A stretch of DNA of 64,000 bases from JAJRRS01 sp965230275 (GCA_965230275.1 CBDDKO010000002.1:1-64000); one strand, 5' to 3'; shown: positions 24,099-35,540, counted from the stretch's first letter. Notes: generated by a model not told the origin, from the letters alone. Numbers and translations: made by a program.

Positions 24099-26560
24099 GC
24101 GGTCTCCGCATTGGATTCGCCGACAGCGACGACCTGGTTGCTGTAGCCGCCGGCCGAAGCGTCATCTGACGCGGGGGCCGAGTCGCCCTTGTCGCCGCTT
24201 GCCTTCTTGGCTCGGGAGGTGGTCTTCTTCTTCGTCGTCTTCTTCTTGGTCGTGCGGCGTTTCTTGGTGGTCTTCTTCTTCACAGACCCGTTGTCGGAAG
24301 CGGTAGGTGAATCATCGGATTCGGCCGCGACAACTTCTTGCGGCTGCTCGGCCAGCTCGCTCTGCGGCTGATCTGCAGGCTGCGTGTCTGCCTGCTGCTC
24401 GGCGGTCTGCTTCTTCTTCCGACCTCCTCGGCCGCGTCGGTTCTTGCGATTCGCCGGGGCTGGGGCTTCGTCGCCACTTTCCAATGCGGCGTCACTCTCG
24501 ACTTGAACCGGCTCGGGTTCGGTTGTCTGTCCCTCGTCGGGCGAGCTGGTGTCAGCAGGCGCGTCAGTCTCTGCCGAGGTTTCGGCGTCGCTCTTCTTAC
24601 GCCGGCCCCGACCGCCACGACGGCGTCGGCGCTTCTTCTTGCCCGTGGAGGCTTCGCCGGACTCATCGTCCGATTGGGCCTGCGACGAATCGGCTTGCTC
24701 GTTCGTGGTATCGCCGGAGGTTTCCGCTTCCTGAACATCTTGCGGCTGGGAGGCTGATTCTTCTGACTTCGCAGCGTCGTCGCCCCCGCGCGAACCCTTG
24801 CCCCGGCGACGGCGTCGGCGCTTGCGCTTGCCGGGTTTGGCTTCCTGGTCCGTGTCGGCCTCGGCCATCAGGCTCTGATCCACGTCGGTCAGCTGCGCGT
24901 GAGACGCGGCGTGTTCGTCGACCGTGTCGTCCGTGTCCAGGTCCACCCCTTCGATCTCCGGCAGCTCGTCGCCTTCGATCTCGACGAAGGTCGTGTCGGT
25001 CGGCCCGGAGATGCCCTTGAGGTCGCTGAGTGTGTCGAACTCCATCTGTCCGCCTCGCTCGTCGTACAGGCGGATGTCAACAAAGTCCACGCTCGACCCG
25101 CCGACGCGGACGGTGACGGGCTTGCCGTAGCGCGTCTCGAGGTCGACGAGCTGGGCGCGCTTGCGGTTGAGCAGGTGGAACGCGGCGTCGGGGCTGATGA
25201 CCAGCTCGGCACGCACGACCTCGCTGCGGTGCAGGACCAGTGCGAGCCTGCGCATCACGTCCAGGACGACGGACTCAGGGCTCTTGACGTGGCCTCGGCC
25301 GTCGCAGGCGACGCAGGGGCTGGACAGGCTGGACGCGAGCGAGGGCCGCATACGCTGTCTTGTCATTTCGAGCAGGCCGAACTGGCTGATCGAGCCGACG
25401 CGGGTGCGTGCCCGGTCTTTCTTAAGGTTCTCGCGGAAGCGAGACTCGACCTTGCGTCGGCGCTTCATCTCACGCATATCGATCAGGTCGTTGACGATCA
25501 CGCCGCCGAGGTCACGCAGCCGCAGTTGCCTGCAGATCTCGTCCACGGCCTCCATGTTGGTGTTGAAGGCATTGGACTCGGCGTCACGGGCGCTTCGGCT
25601 CTTGCCGGAGTTCACGTCGATGGCGACCAACGCCTCGGCCTGGTCAAACACCAGCGAACCACCTGATTTAAGCGGGACCTCGCGAGCGTTGATGCTGTCG
25701 ATCTGCCGTTCGATGTCGAAGCGGTGGAACAGCGGCACCGGGTCGTGGTAGTACACGACCTTCGGCCGGGAGCGCGGGCTGGCTATAGCGAGGAAGTCGT
25801 TGGCGCGCTTGGCGGCCTTGGGGTTGTCGATCACCACGCGCGAGATGTCGTTGGTGAAGACGTCTCGGATGGTGCGGATGATCAGGTCCTGCTCGGTGTA
25901 GAGCTCGCCGACGTTCTTGATCTTCTTTTGCCGACGTTCGATGCTCTTCCAGAGGCGGACCAGGTAGGCGAGGTCGCGTTTCAGGTCGGTCTTGGTCTGG
26001 CCGATGCCGGCGGTGCGGACGATGAACCCGAAGCCGGCAGGCGGCTTGAGATCGGCGAGGATTTTCTTCATCTCCCGGCGGGCGTCGTCGTCATCGACCT
26101 TGCGCGACACGCCGAGCCGCTGCATCTGCGGCATCATCACCAGGAATCGGCCGGGGATGGACAGGTAGCTGGTCAGGGTCGGGCCCTTGGTACCAATGCC
26201 TTCTTTCAGGACCTGGACGAGGATTTCCTGGTTGCGTTTCAGGCACTTCTGGATTGGCGGCCGTTCGTGGCGGGGGGTCTTGCTGCCGACCTGCTCGGTC
26301 TCTTCCTTGTGCTTGCCCTGGAAGTAGGACGGGTGCAGGTCGGTGATGTGCAGGAAGCCGTTACGGCCTTCGCCGAAGTCGATAAAGGCGGCCTGGATCG
26401 AGGGCTCGACGTTGGTGACCTTGCCCTTGTAGATATTACCCACAAGGGAGCCGGCACTGGCGCGTTCCTGGTAGAACTCTTCAAGTGATCCGTCCTCGAC
26501 GATGGCGATTCTGCATTCTTCGCCGGGGACGTAATTGATCATCATCTCGGTTTTAGACAT
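24095..26560 (-). CDS. rng: Ribonuclease E/G family protein with a long basic tail
   Basis: An 821-residue endoribonuclease. The N-terminal half has the S1 domain (GNIYKGKVTNVEPSIQAAFI, NGFLHITDL), catalytic acidic motifs (VAIDVNSGKS and VNDLIDMREMKRR) and a zinc-link cysteine pair (CVACDGRG). From about residue 520 it becomes a disordered, alternately acidic and basic tail with Arg-rich blocks (KRKRRRRRRGKGS, RRRRGGRGRRKK) and a lysine-threonine run near the end. Such tails act as RNA-binding and degradosome scaffolds in RNase E. It lies downstream of ptsP and is coupled to dxr. Confidence 0.93.
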   Translation of the reverse strand: MSKTEMMINYVPGEECRIAIVEDGSLEEFYQERASAGSLVGNIYKGKVTNVEPSIQAAFIDFGEGRNGFLHITDLHPSYFQGKHKEETEQVGSKTPRHERPPIQKCLKRNQEILVQVLKEGIGTKGPTLTSYLSIPGRFLVMMPQMQRLGVSRKVDDDDARREMKKILADLKPPAGFGFIVRTAGIGQTKTDLKRDLAYLVRLWKSIERRQKKIKNVGELYTEQDLIIRTIRDVFTNDISRVVIDNPKAAKRANDFLAIASPRSRPKVVYYHDPVPLFHRFDIERQIDSINAREVPLKSGGSLVFDQAEALVAIDVNSGKSRSARDAESNAFNTNMEAVDEICRQLRLRDLGGVIVNDLIDMREMKRRRKVESRFRENLKKDRARTRVGSISQFGLLEMTRQRMRPSLASSLSSPCVACDGRGHVKSPESVVLDVMRRLALVLHRSEVVRAELVISPDAAFHLLNRKRAQLVDLETRYGKPVTVRVGGSSVDFVDIRLYDERGGQMEFDTLSDLKGISGPTDTTFVEIEGDELPEIEGVDLDTDDTVDEHAASHAQLTDVDQSLMAEADTDQEAKPGKRKRRRRRRGKGSRGGDDAAKSEESASQPQDVQEAETSGDTTNEQADSSQAQSDDESGEASTGKKKRRRRRGGRGRRKKSDAETSAETDAPADTSSPDEGQTTEPEPVQVESDAALESGDEAPAPANRKNRRGRGGRKKKQTAEQQADTQPADQPQSELAEQPQEVVAAESDDSPTASDNGSVKKKTTKKRRTTKKKTTKKKTTSRAKKASGDKGDSAPASDDASAGGYSNQVVAVGESNAETA

Positions 26561-26783
26561 GGGGCGTTCGGCCTTGGGTCACACGGCGGTGGGGCGTTGC
26601 CGTTGGCTTGCGCACGACCGCCGCGCGGCAGGTAACCGCGTGGGGCAATAGGTGGGCAGGCTTCGGGCATCGGTCCAATCACGTGTGACTTGGGCCACTT
26701 TCATTCTGTTGCGTCGGCGTCGCTCCAGCAGGGGTCGGTTTTCATCCGCGAGCGACGGCGATGCGGGTTCTGTTTTCCCGGCG

Positions 26784-28553
26784 TCAGTAACCGATGGAAC
26801 GTCCATCGAGCACGCCGGGCATGGCTTTGCTTATCTGGTCGCGCAGGTAGTTGGCGACTTCTCGGTCCGAATCAAACGTGATGGCCTTTCGCGCAACACG
26901 TCTACATTGATCGATCGATACGCCCCGGATGATCTGCTTGACCTCCGGGAGGGCGGGGGGCGTGATCGACAGCGATCTCAGCCCAAGGCCCAACAGCATC
27001 ATTGTATACTCCGGGCTGCTGGCCATCTCGCCGCACAGGCTGACGTCGATTTTGGCCTTGTCGGCCTCCCGGACGACGTCCCGGATCAGGCTGATCACCG
27101 CCGGGTGGGCCCCGGAATACAGGTTGGCGATCCGCTCGTTGCCCCGGTCCACCGCCACGGTGTACTGGATCAGGTCATTGGTCCCGATCGATAGGAAGTC
27201 CACCTCCCGGCAGAAAGTGCGGACCTGCAGCGCGACCGAGGGCACCTCGACCATGATCCCGACGGGGATGTTCTCGCGGAAGTCGATGTCCTGCTCGTCG
27301 AGGTCCTCCATCACGTCGCCGAGGATCATGCGTGCCTGGCGCAGCTCCATGATGTTGCTGATCAGGGGGAACATGATCCGCACGGGGCCTTCGGTCGAGG
27401 CCCGGAGGATCGCGCGGAGCTGGGTCTTGAATAGCGGCAGGTTCTGTAAACACAGCCGGATGCTGCGGCAGCCGAGGAACGGGTTGCGCTCGCCGGGGTC
27501 AAGGCCGACCGTCTTGACCGTGCCCATCTTGTCGGCGCCCAGGTCGAGCGTGCGCACGGTCAACGGCTTGCCGCCCAGGTTGCGGATGGCTTCGACGTAG
27601 GTCTCGTACTGCTCCTGCTCGGACGGTTCGGTGCTCGAAGCGAGGAAGAGGAACTCGGTGCGGTACAGGCCGATGCCGGTTGCGCCGTTCTGCACGGCCG
27701 GCGCGATCTCGTAGGGGAACTCGATGTTGGCCTGCAGGCTGATGGTCGTGCCGTCCTTGGTCTCGGCGGGTAGCTCGCGGATTTCGTCGAGCCGATCTTC
27801 CATGGCGACCATGCGGTCGGCGTTCTTACGCGAGAGCATCAGCTGCTCGGCGGTCGGATCGATGATGACCGTGCCGGACTGCCCGTCGATGACAACGGTG
27901 TCGCCGGTGTTGACCGCGCTGGTGATGTCTTCGAGGCCGACGATCGCGGGGATGCCCAGGGCGTGAGCAAGGATGGCCGTGTGGCTGGTCAGCCCGCCGG
28001 CGTCGGTGGCGATGCCCTTGATCTTGCTGCGGTCCAGCGCCGCGGTCTGGCTTGGTGTCAGGTCGTGCGCGATGACCACGGCCTGCTGGTCCAGGTGGCC
28101 CATCTCGTCACGGGCCTTGCCAATCAGGTGTCGCAGCACCCGCCGTTCCAGGTCCCAGACATCCGTGACGCGCTCACGCATGTACCGGCTGTCGGATTGG
28201 AGCAGCTTCCGGCCCATTGCTTTGAGGACCGTGTACACCGCGAACTCCGCGGTGACGCGCTGGTTCTGGATGGTCGAACGGATATCGCCGATCAGCGTCG
28301 GGTCGGCGAGCATCCCCATGTGGAAGCCGAAGATGGCGGCGAGCTCATGCCCGACGCTGGCTGCGGTCTTTTCCTTGAGTTGCTGGATCTCGTCGATAGA
28401 CGCGGCGATCGCGTCCTCGAGACGCTTAAGCTCGCTATCGATCTGCGTGGGCGCGATGGCCCGGCGTGGGATGGGCTGGTCTTCACCATCCAACACCACC
28501 GCCGGCGCGATGGCGACGCCTGGTGAAACCGGGATGCCTTTTTTGGTCAGCAT
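26784..28553 (-). CDS. ptsI: Phosphoenolpyruvate-protein phosphotransferase (enzyme I)
   Basis: A 589-residue PTS enzyme I that transfers phosphate from PEP to HPr. The active-site histidine lies in GGLTSHTAILAHALG. Other signatures are the PEP-binding GLYRTEFLFL, VMVEVPSVALQ, FLSIGTNDLIQY and the C-terminal CGEMASSPEY. No GAF domain is present, so it is EI and not PtsP(Ntr). No HPr or EII gene is nearby; planctomycetes often have incomplete PTS sets used for regulation. The start at 28553 (MLTKKGIPVSPG) matches family N-termini; upstream ATGs at 28580 and 28583 are less likely. Confidence 0.93.
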   Translation of the reverse strand: MLTKKGIPVSPGVAIAPAVVLDGEDQPIPRRAIAPTQIDSELKRLEDAIAASIDEIQQLKEKTAASVGHELAAIFGFHMGMLADPTLIGDIRSTIQNQRVTAEFAVYTVLKAMGRKLLQSDSRYMRERVTDVWDLERRVLRHLIGKARDEMGHLDQQAVVIAHDLTPSQTAALDRSKIKGIATDAGGLTSHTAILAHALGIPAIVGLEDITSAVNTGDTVVIDGQSGTVIIDPTAEQLMLSRKNADRMVAMEDRLDEIRELPAETKDGTTISLQANIEFPYEIAPAVQNGATGIGLYRTEFLFLASSTEPSEQEQYETYVEAIRNLGGKPLTVRTLDLGADKMGTVKTVGLDPGERNPFLGCRSIRLCLQNLPLFKTQLRAILRASTEGPVRIMFPLISNIMELRQARMILGDVMEDLDEQDIDFRENIPVGIMVEVPSVALQVRTFCREVDFLSIGTNDLIQYTVAVDRGNERIANLYSGAHPAVISLIRDVVREADKAKIDVSLCGEMASSPEYTMMLLGLGLRSLSITPPALPEVKQIIRGVSIDQCRRVARKAITFDSDREVANYLRDQISKAMPGVLDGRSIGY

Positions 28554-28664
28554 AGGTCCGCCGGGAACAGGAACGTGCATCAATTACGCTGCGACCGCTC
28601 CCGGGGTTCTCCTGATTGTCATGCCGCCTGATCGTGGGGCGGACGGTGTTCGTGAAGCCGCGTT

Positions 28665-29894
28665 TTAAACGCCTGCGGCCTTGGCCAGCCTGGCGGCGCG
28701 GTCGGTTTTTTCCCAAGAGAAGCTGCCGTCGGCACCGGGCTTACGCCCGAAGTGGCCGTGGGCCGCTGTCTTGGTATAGATCGGCTTTCTCAGGCCCAGG
28801 TGTTTGATGATCCCCGCGGGTGTCAGCGGGAAGTGTTCTCGGACGAGCTTGCAGATCATCGCATCGCTGATCTTACCGGTCTCAAAGGTTTCGACGTGGA
28901 CGCTGGTGGGCTCGGCGACGCCGATCGCGTAAGACAGCTGCACTTCGCAGATATCCGCCAGTTTCGCGGCAACGATGTTCTTGGCGATGTACCGGCCCAT
29001 GTATGCGGCGGAGCGGTCGACCTTGGACGGGTCCTTGCCGGAGAACGCGCCGCCGCCGTGACGGCCACGGCCGCCGTAGGTGTCGACGATGATCTTCCGG
29101 CCGGTCAGGCCCACGTCGCCGTGCGGACCGCCGACTTCGAACTGACCCGTTGGGTTGACGTGGATCGTGATCTTTTTCGGGTCGTACATCGCCTTGGGCA
29201 TGCACGGCTCGATGATGTGCTTGATGACCGCCTTCTTAAGTTGTGCCTGCTTGGCCTTGCCGTTCCAGTCGGCGGTGTGCTGGGTCGAGAGTACGACGGT
29301 ATCGATGCGGACGGGCTTGTGTTTCTCGTCGTATTCGACGGTCACCTGGCTCTTCGCGTCGGGGCGCAGGCCCTTGATCTTGTTGGCCTGACGGACCTTG
29401 GCGTGGCGCTCGACCAGGCGGTGGCTCAGGTCGATCGGCAGGGGCATGAGGCGGGGAGTTTCCCGGCAGGCGTAGCCGAACATCAGGCCCTGGTCGCCGG
29501 CACCCTGCTCCTTGTGCTTGCCTTTGCCCGCGGTCACGCCCTGGCTGATGTCGGCAGACTGGCTGTGCATGGTCCGGAGCACACCGCAGGTGTCGGCGTC
29601 GAACTTCATGCCGATGTCGCCGGTGTACCCGATCGCACGGACGGTATCGCGGACGGTCTGCTCCGCGTTATTCAGGACCTCGATTGCTTTGGCGTTATGG
29701 ACGGTAATTTCGCCGCCGACCATCACCAGGCCGGTGGTGCAGAAAGTTTCGCAGGCCACGCGGGCGTTGGGATCGACCGCAAGCAGGCTGTCCAGGATCG
29801 CGTCGGAGACCTGGTCCGACACCTTGTCGGGGTGGCCCATGGAGACGGACTCGCTGGTGAAGAGGTAGTAGTTGTTTTCTTGACGGGTACCCAT
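28665..29894 (-). CDS. metK: S-adenosylmethionine synthetase
   Basis: A 409-residue enzyme that makes SAM from methionine and ATP. Signatures are FTSESVSMGHPDKVSDQVSD, the P-loop-like GGGAFSGKDPSKVDRSAAY and QFEVGGPHGDVGLTGRKI. The length is slightly above the usual 385-400. It starts the minus-strand run that continues into ptsI, rng, dxr and rseP, although gaps of 100-220 bases suggest separate promoters. I searched the upstream 400 bases on the minus strand for SAM-I, SAM-II and SAH riboswitch patterns and saw none. Confidence 0.97.
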   Translation of the reverse strand: MGTRQENNYYLFTSESVSMGHPDKVSDQVSDAILDSLLAVDPNARVACETFCTTGLVMVGGEITVHNAKAIEVLNNAEQTVRDTVRAIGYTGDIGMKFDADTCGVLRTMHSQSADISQGVTAGKGKHKEQGAGDQGLMFGYACRETPRLMPLPIDLSHRLVERHAKVRQANKIKGLRPDAKSQVTVEYDEKHKPVRIDTVVLSTQHTADWNGKAKQAQLKKAVIKHIIEPCMPKAMYDPKKITIHVNPTGQFEVGGPHGDVGLTGRKIIVDTYGGRGRHGGGAFSGKDPSKVDRSAAYMGRYIAKNIVAAKLADICEVQLSYAIGVAEPTSVHVETFETGKISDAMICKLVREHFPLTPAGIIKHLGLRKPIYTKTAAHGHFGRKPGADGSFSWEKTDRAARLAKAAGV

Positions 29895-30120
29895 AATATA
29901 TTGTGCCTTATATGGTTAAGTCGTTTATTGGCTGTCGATGGCGGTTGTGACAGCGTCCGCCCGCCAGCCAAAGCGTCTTGGTCTTACGGAATCCACAGAT
30001 ACATGCAAGGCTCACAAGGCCCTGTCGAATGAGGTTTTGTAGCGGGTTATCCGCTTTTTAGCAAGCCGGGCCGGGGTTATACAGTGCGGCAGATTGACCT
30101 GGGTGAGAGTGGTTAAGCCT
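29895..30120. other. Divergent spacer upstream of metK
   Basis: No gene. The part next to metK is AT-rich (ATAATATATTGTGCCTTATA, 29893 onward), where the metK promoter should lie, but no clear hexamer pair is seen. Confidence 0.35.
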
Positions 30121-30149
30121 TTGTTATAAAAGGAATTGTATTGTATAAA
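30121..30149 (+). promoter_or_regulatory. Sigma-70-like promoter of the coiled-coil gene
   Basis: TTGTTA (30121-30126), 17-base spacer, TATAAA (30144-30149), giving a leader of roughly 185 bases before the GTG at 30342. Confidence 0.55.
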
Positions 30150-30341
30150 GAGGCGGCATTTGCATGGAATGACACGTAAGTCGTCATGGCATCAGGCTTT
30201 CGAGCATGCTCGGGCCGATAACTCCGCCGCTGGCCGTCTTTCGACGCTCCGGCACACTCCTACCGATAAACGACAGGCCGACCCGGCCCATATTTGATGG
30301 GTGCGGGTCCGCATGTGGGTCCACGATCTAGGAGCAAACCA

Positions 30342-32897
30342 GTGAGCGACAACTTCCCCCAAGGCCAACCCTTCGATGCAGGCTTCAACTTCGGCCTTCA
30401 GGGTTCGGCAGCCGAGATGGAATCGATCCTCGAACGCGTCAAGGACGAACGGCTGAGGCTGATCCGCTTGCTCAAAGACTGTGAAGCCCGCTTCGGGACG
30501 ACCGGCGTGGTTCCGCCGGCTGAGGAGATCGCCCGGCTGACCGGGAAGGTGCGTGCGATCGACGAAGCCGTACGCGACCGCTACCAGCAGCTGCGCCATG
30601 ACGAAACGATGGTCGAGAAGCGAGCGTACCAGGTCGATCAGCTCCGCGAGTGCATCCAGGGACTGACCGATCAGCTCGACGGGCAGATCGACAAAGCCAA
30701 GCGGGTCAAGCCCGACCTCGCCGCGGTGCGTGAGCAGGTCCAGAACGAGGCCGACCGTGTGCTGGATCAGACGCGCGCCCAGGTCGCGCAGATCGGCCAG
30801 GCCATGGCCGTGCGCCTTGAAGAATACCGCAATGCTCAGCACACCGGACAAGAGCAACTAAGTGAAGCCCGGCAGGAGATCGAACACGTCTTTGGTGAGA
30901 TTGACGACCGCCTCGCCGCCGCCGCCGGTTTGGCGCGAGACGAAGCGCAGAAGCTGATCGACCCGATCTTCACGCAGCTGGAAAACCACGCCACCGAGTG
31001 CGGCGAGCGTATCCGTCAGCTGGTCGAGGCGACCGACGACGTCGTGCTTGAGAAGCTCGAAGCCCTGCCCGCCAAAGCACACAAGACACTCGAACCGACA
31101 CGTGAGTCGCTGGATAGTGTCATCGAAGATGCCCGCCAACAGATCGCGGCGGTCAACGACTCGATCGAATCGCTCGACCAGCGCCTCCAGCAGTTCTCAG
31201 CTCAGGCCGACCACCTGATGCATGAGCGCATCGAAGCGCTCCCCGGCAAGGCGTTCGACGTCCTCGCCCCGGCACGCGCGGCGCTGGATAGCCTGATCGA
31301 AGACGCCCGGAAGCAGGTGTCGAGCGTCCACGAGACGATGGCGACCTTCGACACGCGCGTCAGCGAATTGAACGACCGTTCAGACGACCTGGTTAAGACG
31401 CAGCTGGAAACCATCGCCCGCAAGGCCGACAAGACCGTGGACTCGATCATCGTAGAGCGGGTGCAGGCACAGGAAGAACTGATCGCCAATCGTATCGCCG
31501 AGTACGACACCGCGCTGCGTGAGCGTGAAACGGAACTAATGGACAAGGTCAATAGCCTGATGCTGGATAAGCAGGCCGAATTGATCGTCACGATCGACGA
31601 GCAGATGGCCGCGCACAGCGAGCGACTGGTTGGCAAGCACCGCAACTTGATCGACGCGTCGGTCGAGAAGCGGGTCAAGGACGGTGCCGAGATGCTCGCC
31701 AAGCGTGTCGAGACGGTGATCCTGGAAGCCGATCATCAGGCCGAGCAGATGGTGAGCATGATGAAAGACCGGCTCGCGGCTTCGATCGAGCAGACGCGCG
31801 TGGAGGCCGAGGACGCCGTGGTCAAGCTTGAGGATCAGGCCCGTGAGGACAAGGACCACACACTCACCACGCTGGCCCAGTTCCATGCCGAGGCGGCCAC
31901 GAAGATCGCTAAGCTGGAAGGCAAGTCCCGCGCCGCCAGCGACAGCATCATGAAACAGATCAACGAGCTGATGGCCAGCGCCATGACTCAGACCGAGTCC
32001 ATCACCAAACCGCTGCAGGATAAGCTGGAAACGACGCTTGATGAGCAGCGACGCACCGCAGACGAACTTGTTCAGACCACCCGCGCCAAGCTGACCGAGC
32101 AGGCCGACACCCATTGGAAGTCGTTCCGTGAGCAGACCGCGTCTGAGCTTGAAAAGCAACAGCGTGAGCTGGATGAATTGACCAACACCGCGCTCGATCA
32201 GACCCAGGAGAACATGCACCAGCGTATCAAGGAGCTCTGTGCGTCCAGCCAGAGCATGGTCGAGCTGGTCGACCAGCAGCTATCACGCCGACTCAAGGGC
32301 ATCGAGCCGCAGGCTCAGCAGACAGCCGACGCGGTCGAGAAGCAGATCAGCGAGAGCCTCAGCCGGATGCGCGAGAATGCCAACGCCATGGTCCAACTCA
32401 TCGAGGACCAGCTCGGTAAGCGTGTTGCTGAGCTTCAGCCCAAGGCGGTCAACGCCGCCCGTGATGCCGAGCGCGAATTGAGCGAGCACATGGAGCGTGT
32501 CCGTCAGGAAGTCGAGGCGAGCATCGCGCCATTGCGTAAGCAGATCATGGAAGAACTCGGCAATGTCGCCGAGATGAGCAAGGGCCTGCGCGGTGTCACC
32601 CGGCCGGAGGGTGCCGGGACGGTTGGCGCGAATAGTGAGACGGCATCCGGGGGTTCCGGGGCATCCGGGGGTTCTGGAGCATCCGGGGGCGGGGGCGCGG
32701 CCGAGCCGCCGGTCGTGGATGCGAATAACCTCACGACCCCGCTTCAGGAGATGGCCAGCCGCATCGGTAAGAAGCCCGCCAAACTCGTCTCCACCCCAAG
32801 CAACCCCGGTAGCCCCGGAACCCCCGGAAACCCCGGAAACCCGGAGTCGGTCAAGAACCAGCCGGACGAGCCCGATACCGAACGCAAGGCCGCGTAA
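30342..32897 (+). CDS. Long coiled-coil protein, unknown function
   Basis: An 851-residue protein. The GTG start at 30342 has AGGAG 7 bases upstream. Almost the whole chain is predicted helix with heptads, without a signal peptide or membrane segment. Imperfect repeats of about 55-60 residues are seen, for example LEKLEALPAKAHKTLEPTRE then SLDSVIEDARQQ at about 225-265 and HERIEALPGKAFDVLAPARA then ALDSLIEDARKQ at about 290-330. The end is low complexity: Ser-Gly-Ala runs near residues 770-785 and Asn-Pro-Gly repeats near 825-838. It resembles apolipoprotein-like or cytoskeletal filament proteins in style only. It has its own promoter and terminator. Confidence 0.75.
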   Translation: MSDNFPQGQPFDAGFNFGLQGSAAEMESILERVKDERLRLIRLLKDCEARFGTTGVVPPAEEIARLTGKVRAIDEAVRDRYQQLRHDETMVEKRAYQVDQLRECIQGLTDQLDGQIDKAKRVKPDLAAVREQVQNEADRVLDQTRAQVAQIGQAMAVRLEEYRNAQHTGQEQLSEARQEIEHVFGEIDDRLAAAAGLARDEAQKLIDPIFTQLENHATECGERIRQLVEATDDVVLEKLEALPAKAHKTLEPTRESLDSVIEDARQQIAAVNDSIESLDQRLQQFSAQADHLMHERIEALPGKAFDVLAPARAALDSLIEDARKQVSSVHETMATFDTRVSELNDRSDDLVKTQLETIARKADKTVDSIIVERVQAQEELIANRIAEYDTALRERETELMDKVNSLMLDKQAELIVTIDEQMAAHSERLVGKHRNLIDASVEKRVKDGAEMLAKRVETVILEADHQAEQMVSMMKDRLAASIEQTRVEAEDAVVKLEDQAREDKDHTLTTLAQFHAEAATKIAKLEGKSRAASDSIMKQINELMASAMTQTESITKPLQDKLETTLDEQRRTADELVQTTRAKLTEQADTHWKSFREQTASELEKQQRELDELTNTALDQTQENMHQRIKELCASSQSMVELVDQQLSRRLKGIEPQAQQTADAVEKQISESLSRMRENANAMVQLIEDQLGKRVAELQPKAVNAARDAERELSEHMERVRQEVEASIAPLRKQIMEELGNVAEMSKGLRGVTRPEGAGTVGANSETASGGSGASGGSGASGGGGAAEPPVVDANNLTTPLQEMASRIGKKPAKLVSTPSNPGSPGTPGNPGNPESVKNQPDEPDTERKAA

Positions 32898-32935
32898 CCC
32901 ATCCGATCTCCTCGGATTGAGGCGCCCCACGAAAG

Positions 32936-32962
32936 CCCCGAGCTACGTCTCGGGGTTTTTTT
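32936..32962 (+). terminator. Intrinsic terminator after the coiled-coil gene
   Basis: Perfect stem CCCCGAG/CTCGGGG (32936-32942, 32949-32955), loop CTACGT, then T7. Confidence 0.93.
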
Positions 32963-33098
32963 ATGTGTCCGCAGGCCGCTGAGGTGCGTTGATGAAACGG
33001 CCGGTATGCTGTAGAGTCCTGCCAGTCTGATGATCCCCCGTCGGACGACCGTGATCCCACCTACAATCCACTTGCACCCCGTTAATGGATATTACGCC

Positions 33099-34541
<1,443 letters not shown>

Positions 34542-34647
34542 GCCTAGGGTTCCCAAAGATGCATTAAAAAGTCAGTCAACGCTTGGGCAATCGCTTTGCT
34601 CGTGCTATAACAGCGCACGACCCATTCACTAGATCAGGGAGATCATT

Positions 34648-35460
34648 ATGAAGCCTACGCTGTTATTGACCGTGTGCGTCATGTTGCTAACGATTGGCAC
34701 CGCACGAGCCGAAGTCGATGTCAAGCCATTGGCCGTTGTGGTCGGTTCGCCGGCGATCGCGGAGATGGACTTTAGCTTTCAGCCCAACGGCATCCAGGCC
34801 GGGACGCGTGTGCACCTGCTGATCGAAGGTTTTGAGTCTCCGGTCGTCAAGCTTGAGGACGACAACTGTAAGCTCGACAAGGCCGTCGATTCGACAGGCA
34901 AGGACCTGCTTGAAGAAAAGAAGCAAGAACAGTCCGGCGGGTTCGGCTCCTTCTCATTTGGTAACAGCACGATCGGCCCGTTCCCCAAGATCAGCGAGGA
35001 CGGCAAGCGGATGCTCATCGAACTGATCGCGCCACAGGCCCCGGCCAAGGGGGCGGACAGCGTCCAATTCGAAGGCTCGCTCGCCGTGTTGATTGCCGAG
35101 GGCACGAAGACGGTCAGTGCCAAGGATGTTGCCGCTGATCCCGGCCAGGTGCAACTCGGTGAGCACAGCATCGAGATCATGGGCATCAGCCCAAGCGATT
35201 GGGAAGAGGGCAAGTTCAAACTCGAAGTAAAGATGACCACCAAGCTGCTCGACTTGATCGCGTCATGGAAGATCACCGACGCCGGTGGCGCGGAGCTATC
35301 CGACGGCCCGAACTCGACCATGACGATGATGGGCACAGCCCAACTCGAGCTGACGCTTGAGAAGAAGCCGACGTCGCTGAACATCGAGCTGGAGTTGTAC
35401 GACGGGATGAAGCAGGTCGAGGTTCCGATCGACCTGCAGGTCGGGCTGGGGATCGAGTAA
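34648..35460 (+). CDS. Exported protein of unknown function
   Basis: A 270-residue protein with a signal peptide (MKPTLLLTVCVMLLTIGTAR, cut after ARA) and GGGAG 8 bases before the ATG. The mature part is beta-rich: an N-terminal domain with a C-K-L-D segment around residue 75, a Gly-Ser-Phe loop (GGFGSFSFGNSTIGPFP), and a second domain ending LELYDGMKQVEVPIDLQV. The two halves (about 22-150 and 160-270) may be similar immunoglobulin-like folds. No anchor. I do not recognise a family. It stands between fumC and mnmG on the same strand. Confidence 0.8.
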   Translation: MKPTLLLTVCVMLLTIGTARAEVDVKPLAVVVGSPAIAEMDFSFQPNGIQAGTRVHLLIEGFESPVVKLEDDNCKLDKAVDSTGKDLLEEKKQEQSGGFGSFSFGNSTIGPFPKISEDGKRMLIELIAPQAPAKGADSVQFEGSLAVLIAEGTKTVSAKDVAADPGQVQLGEHSIEIMGISPSDWEEGKFKLEVKMTTKLLDLIASWKITDAGGAELSDGPNSTMTMMGTAQLELTLEKKPTSLNIELELYDGMKQVEVPIDLQVGLGIE

Positions 35461-35480
35461 GGCGGGGGCGGTGCGTACGC

Positions 35481-35525
35481 CGGGGGCTTCTTCCGGGGGT
35501 GACTTCGGGGGGCGACTTCCGGGGG
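35481..35525 (+). repeat. ACTTCCGGGGG repeat cluster upstream of mnmG
   Basis: Three units of the form CTTCCGGGGG(T/C) occupy 35486-35525. The last runs straight into TATAATG (35526), so a -10 box abuts the repeat. The unit recurs elsewhere in the window (9229, 9313, 53745, and inverted at 60083). Confidence 0.6.
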
Positions 35526-35540
35526 TATAATGCCCCGCTT

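Noticed and set aside
28752..30032. 426-codon plus-strand frame opposite metK
   Set aside because: metK is unmistakable on the minus strand; the opposite frame is a composition shadow.
29895..30120. SAM riboswitch before metK
   Set aside because: No SAM-I, SAM-II or SAH aptamer pattern could be seen on the minus strand; a covariance search would be needed to exclude one.
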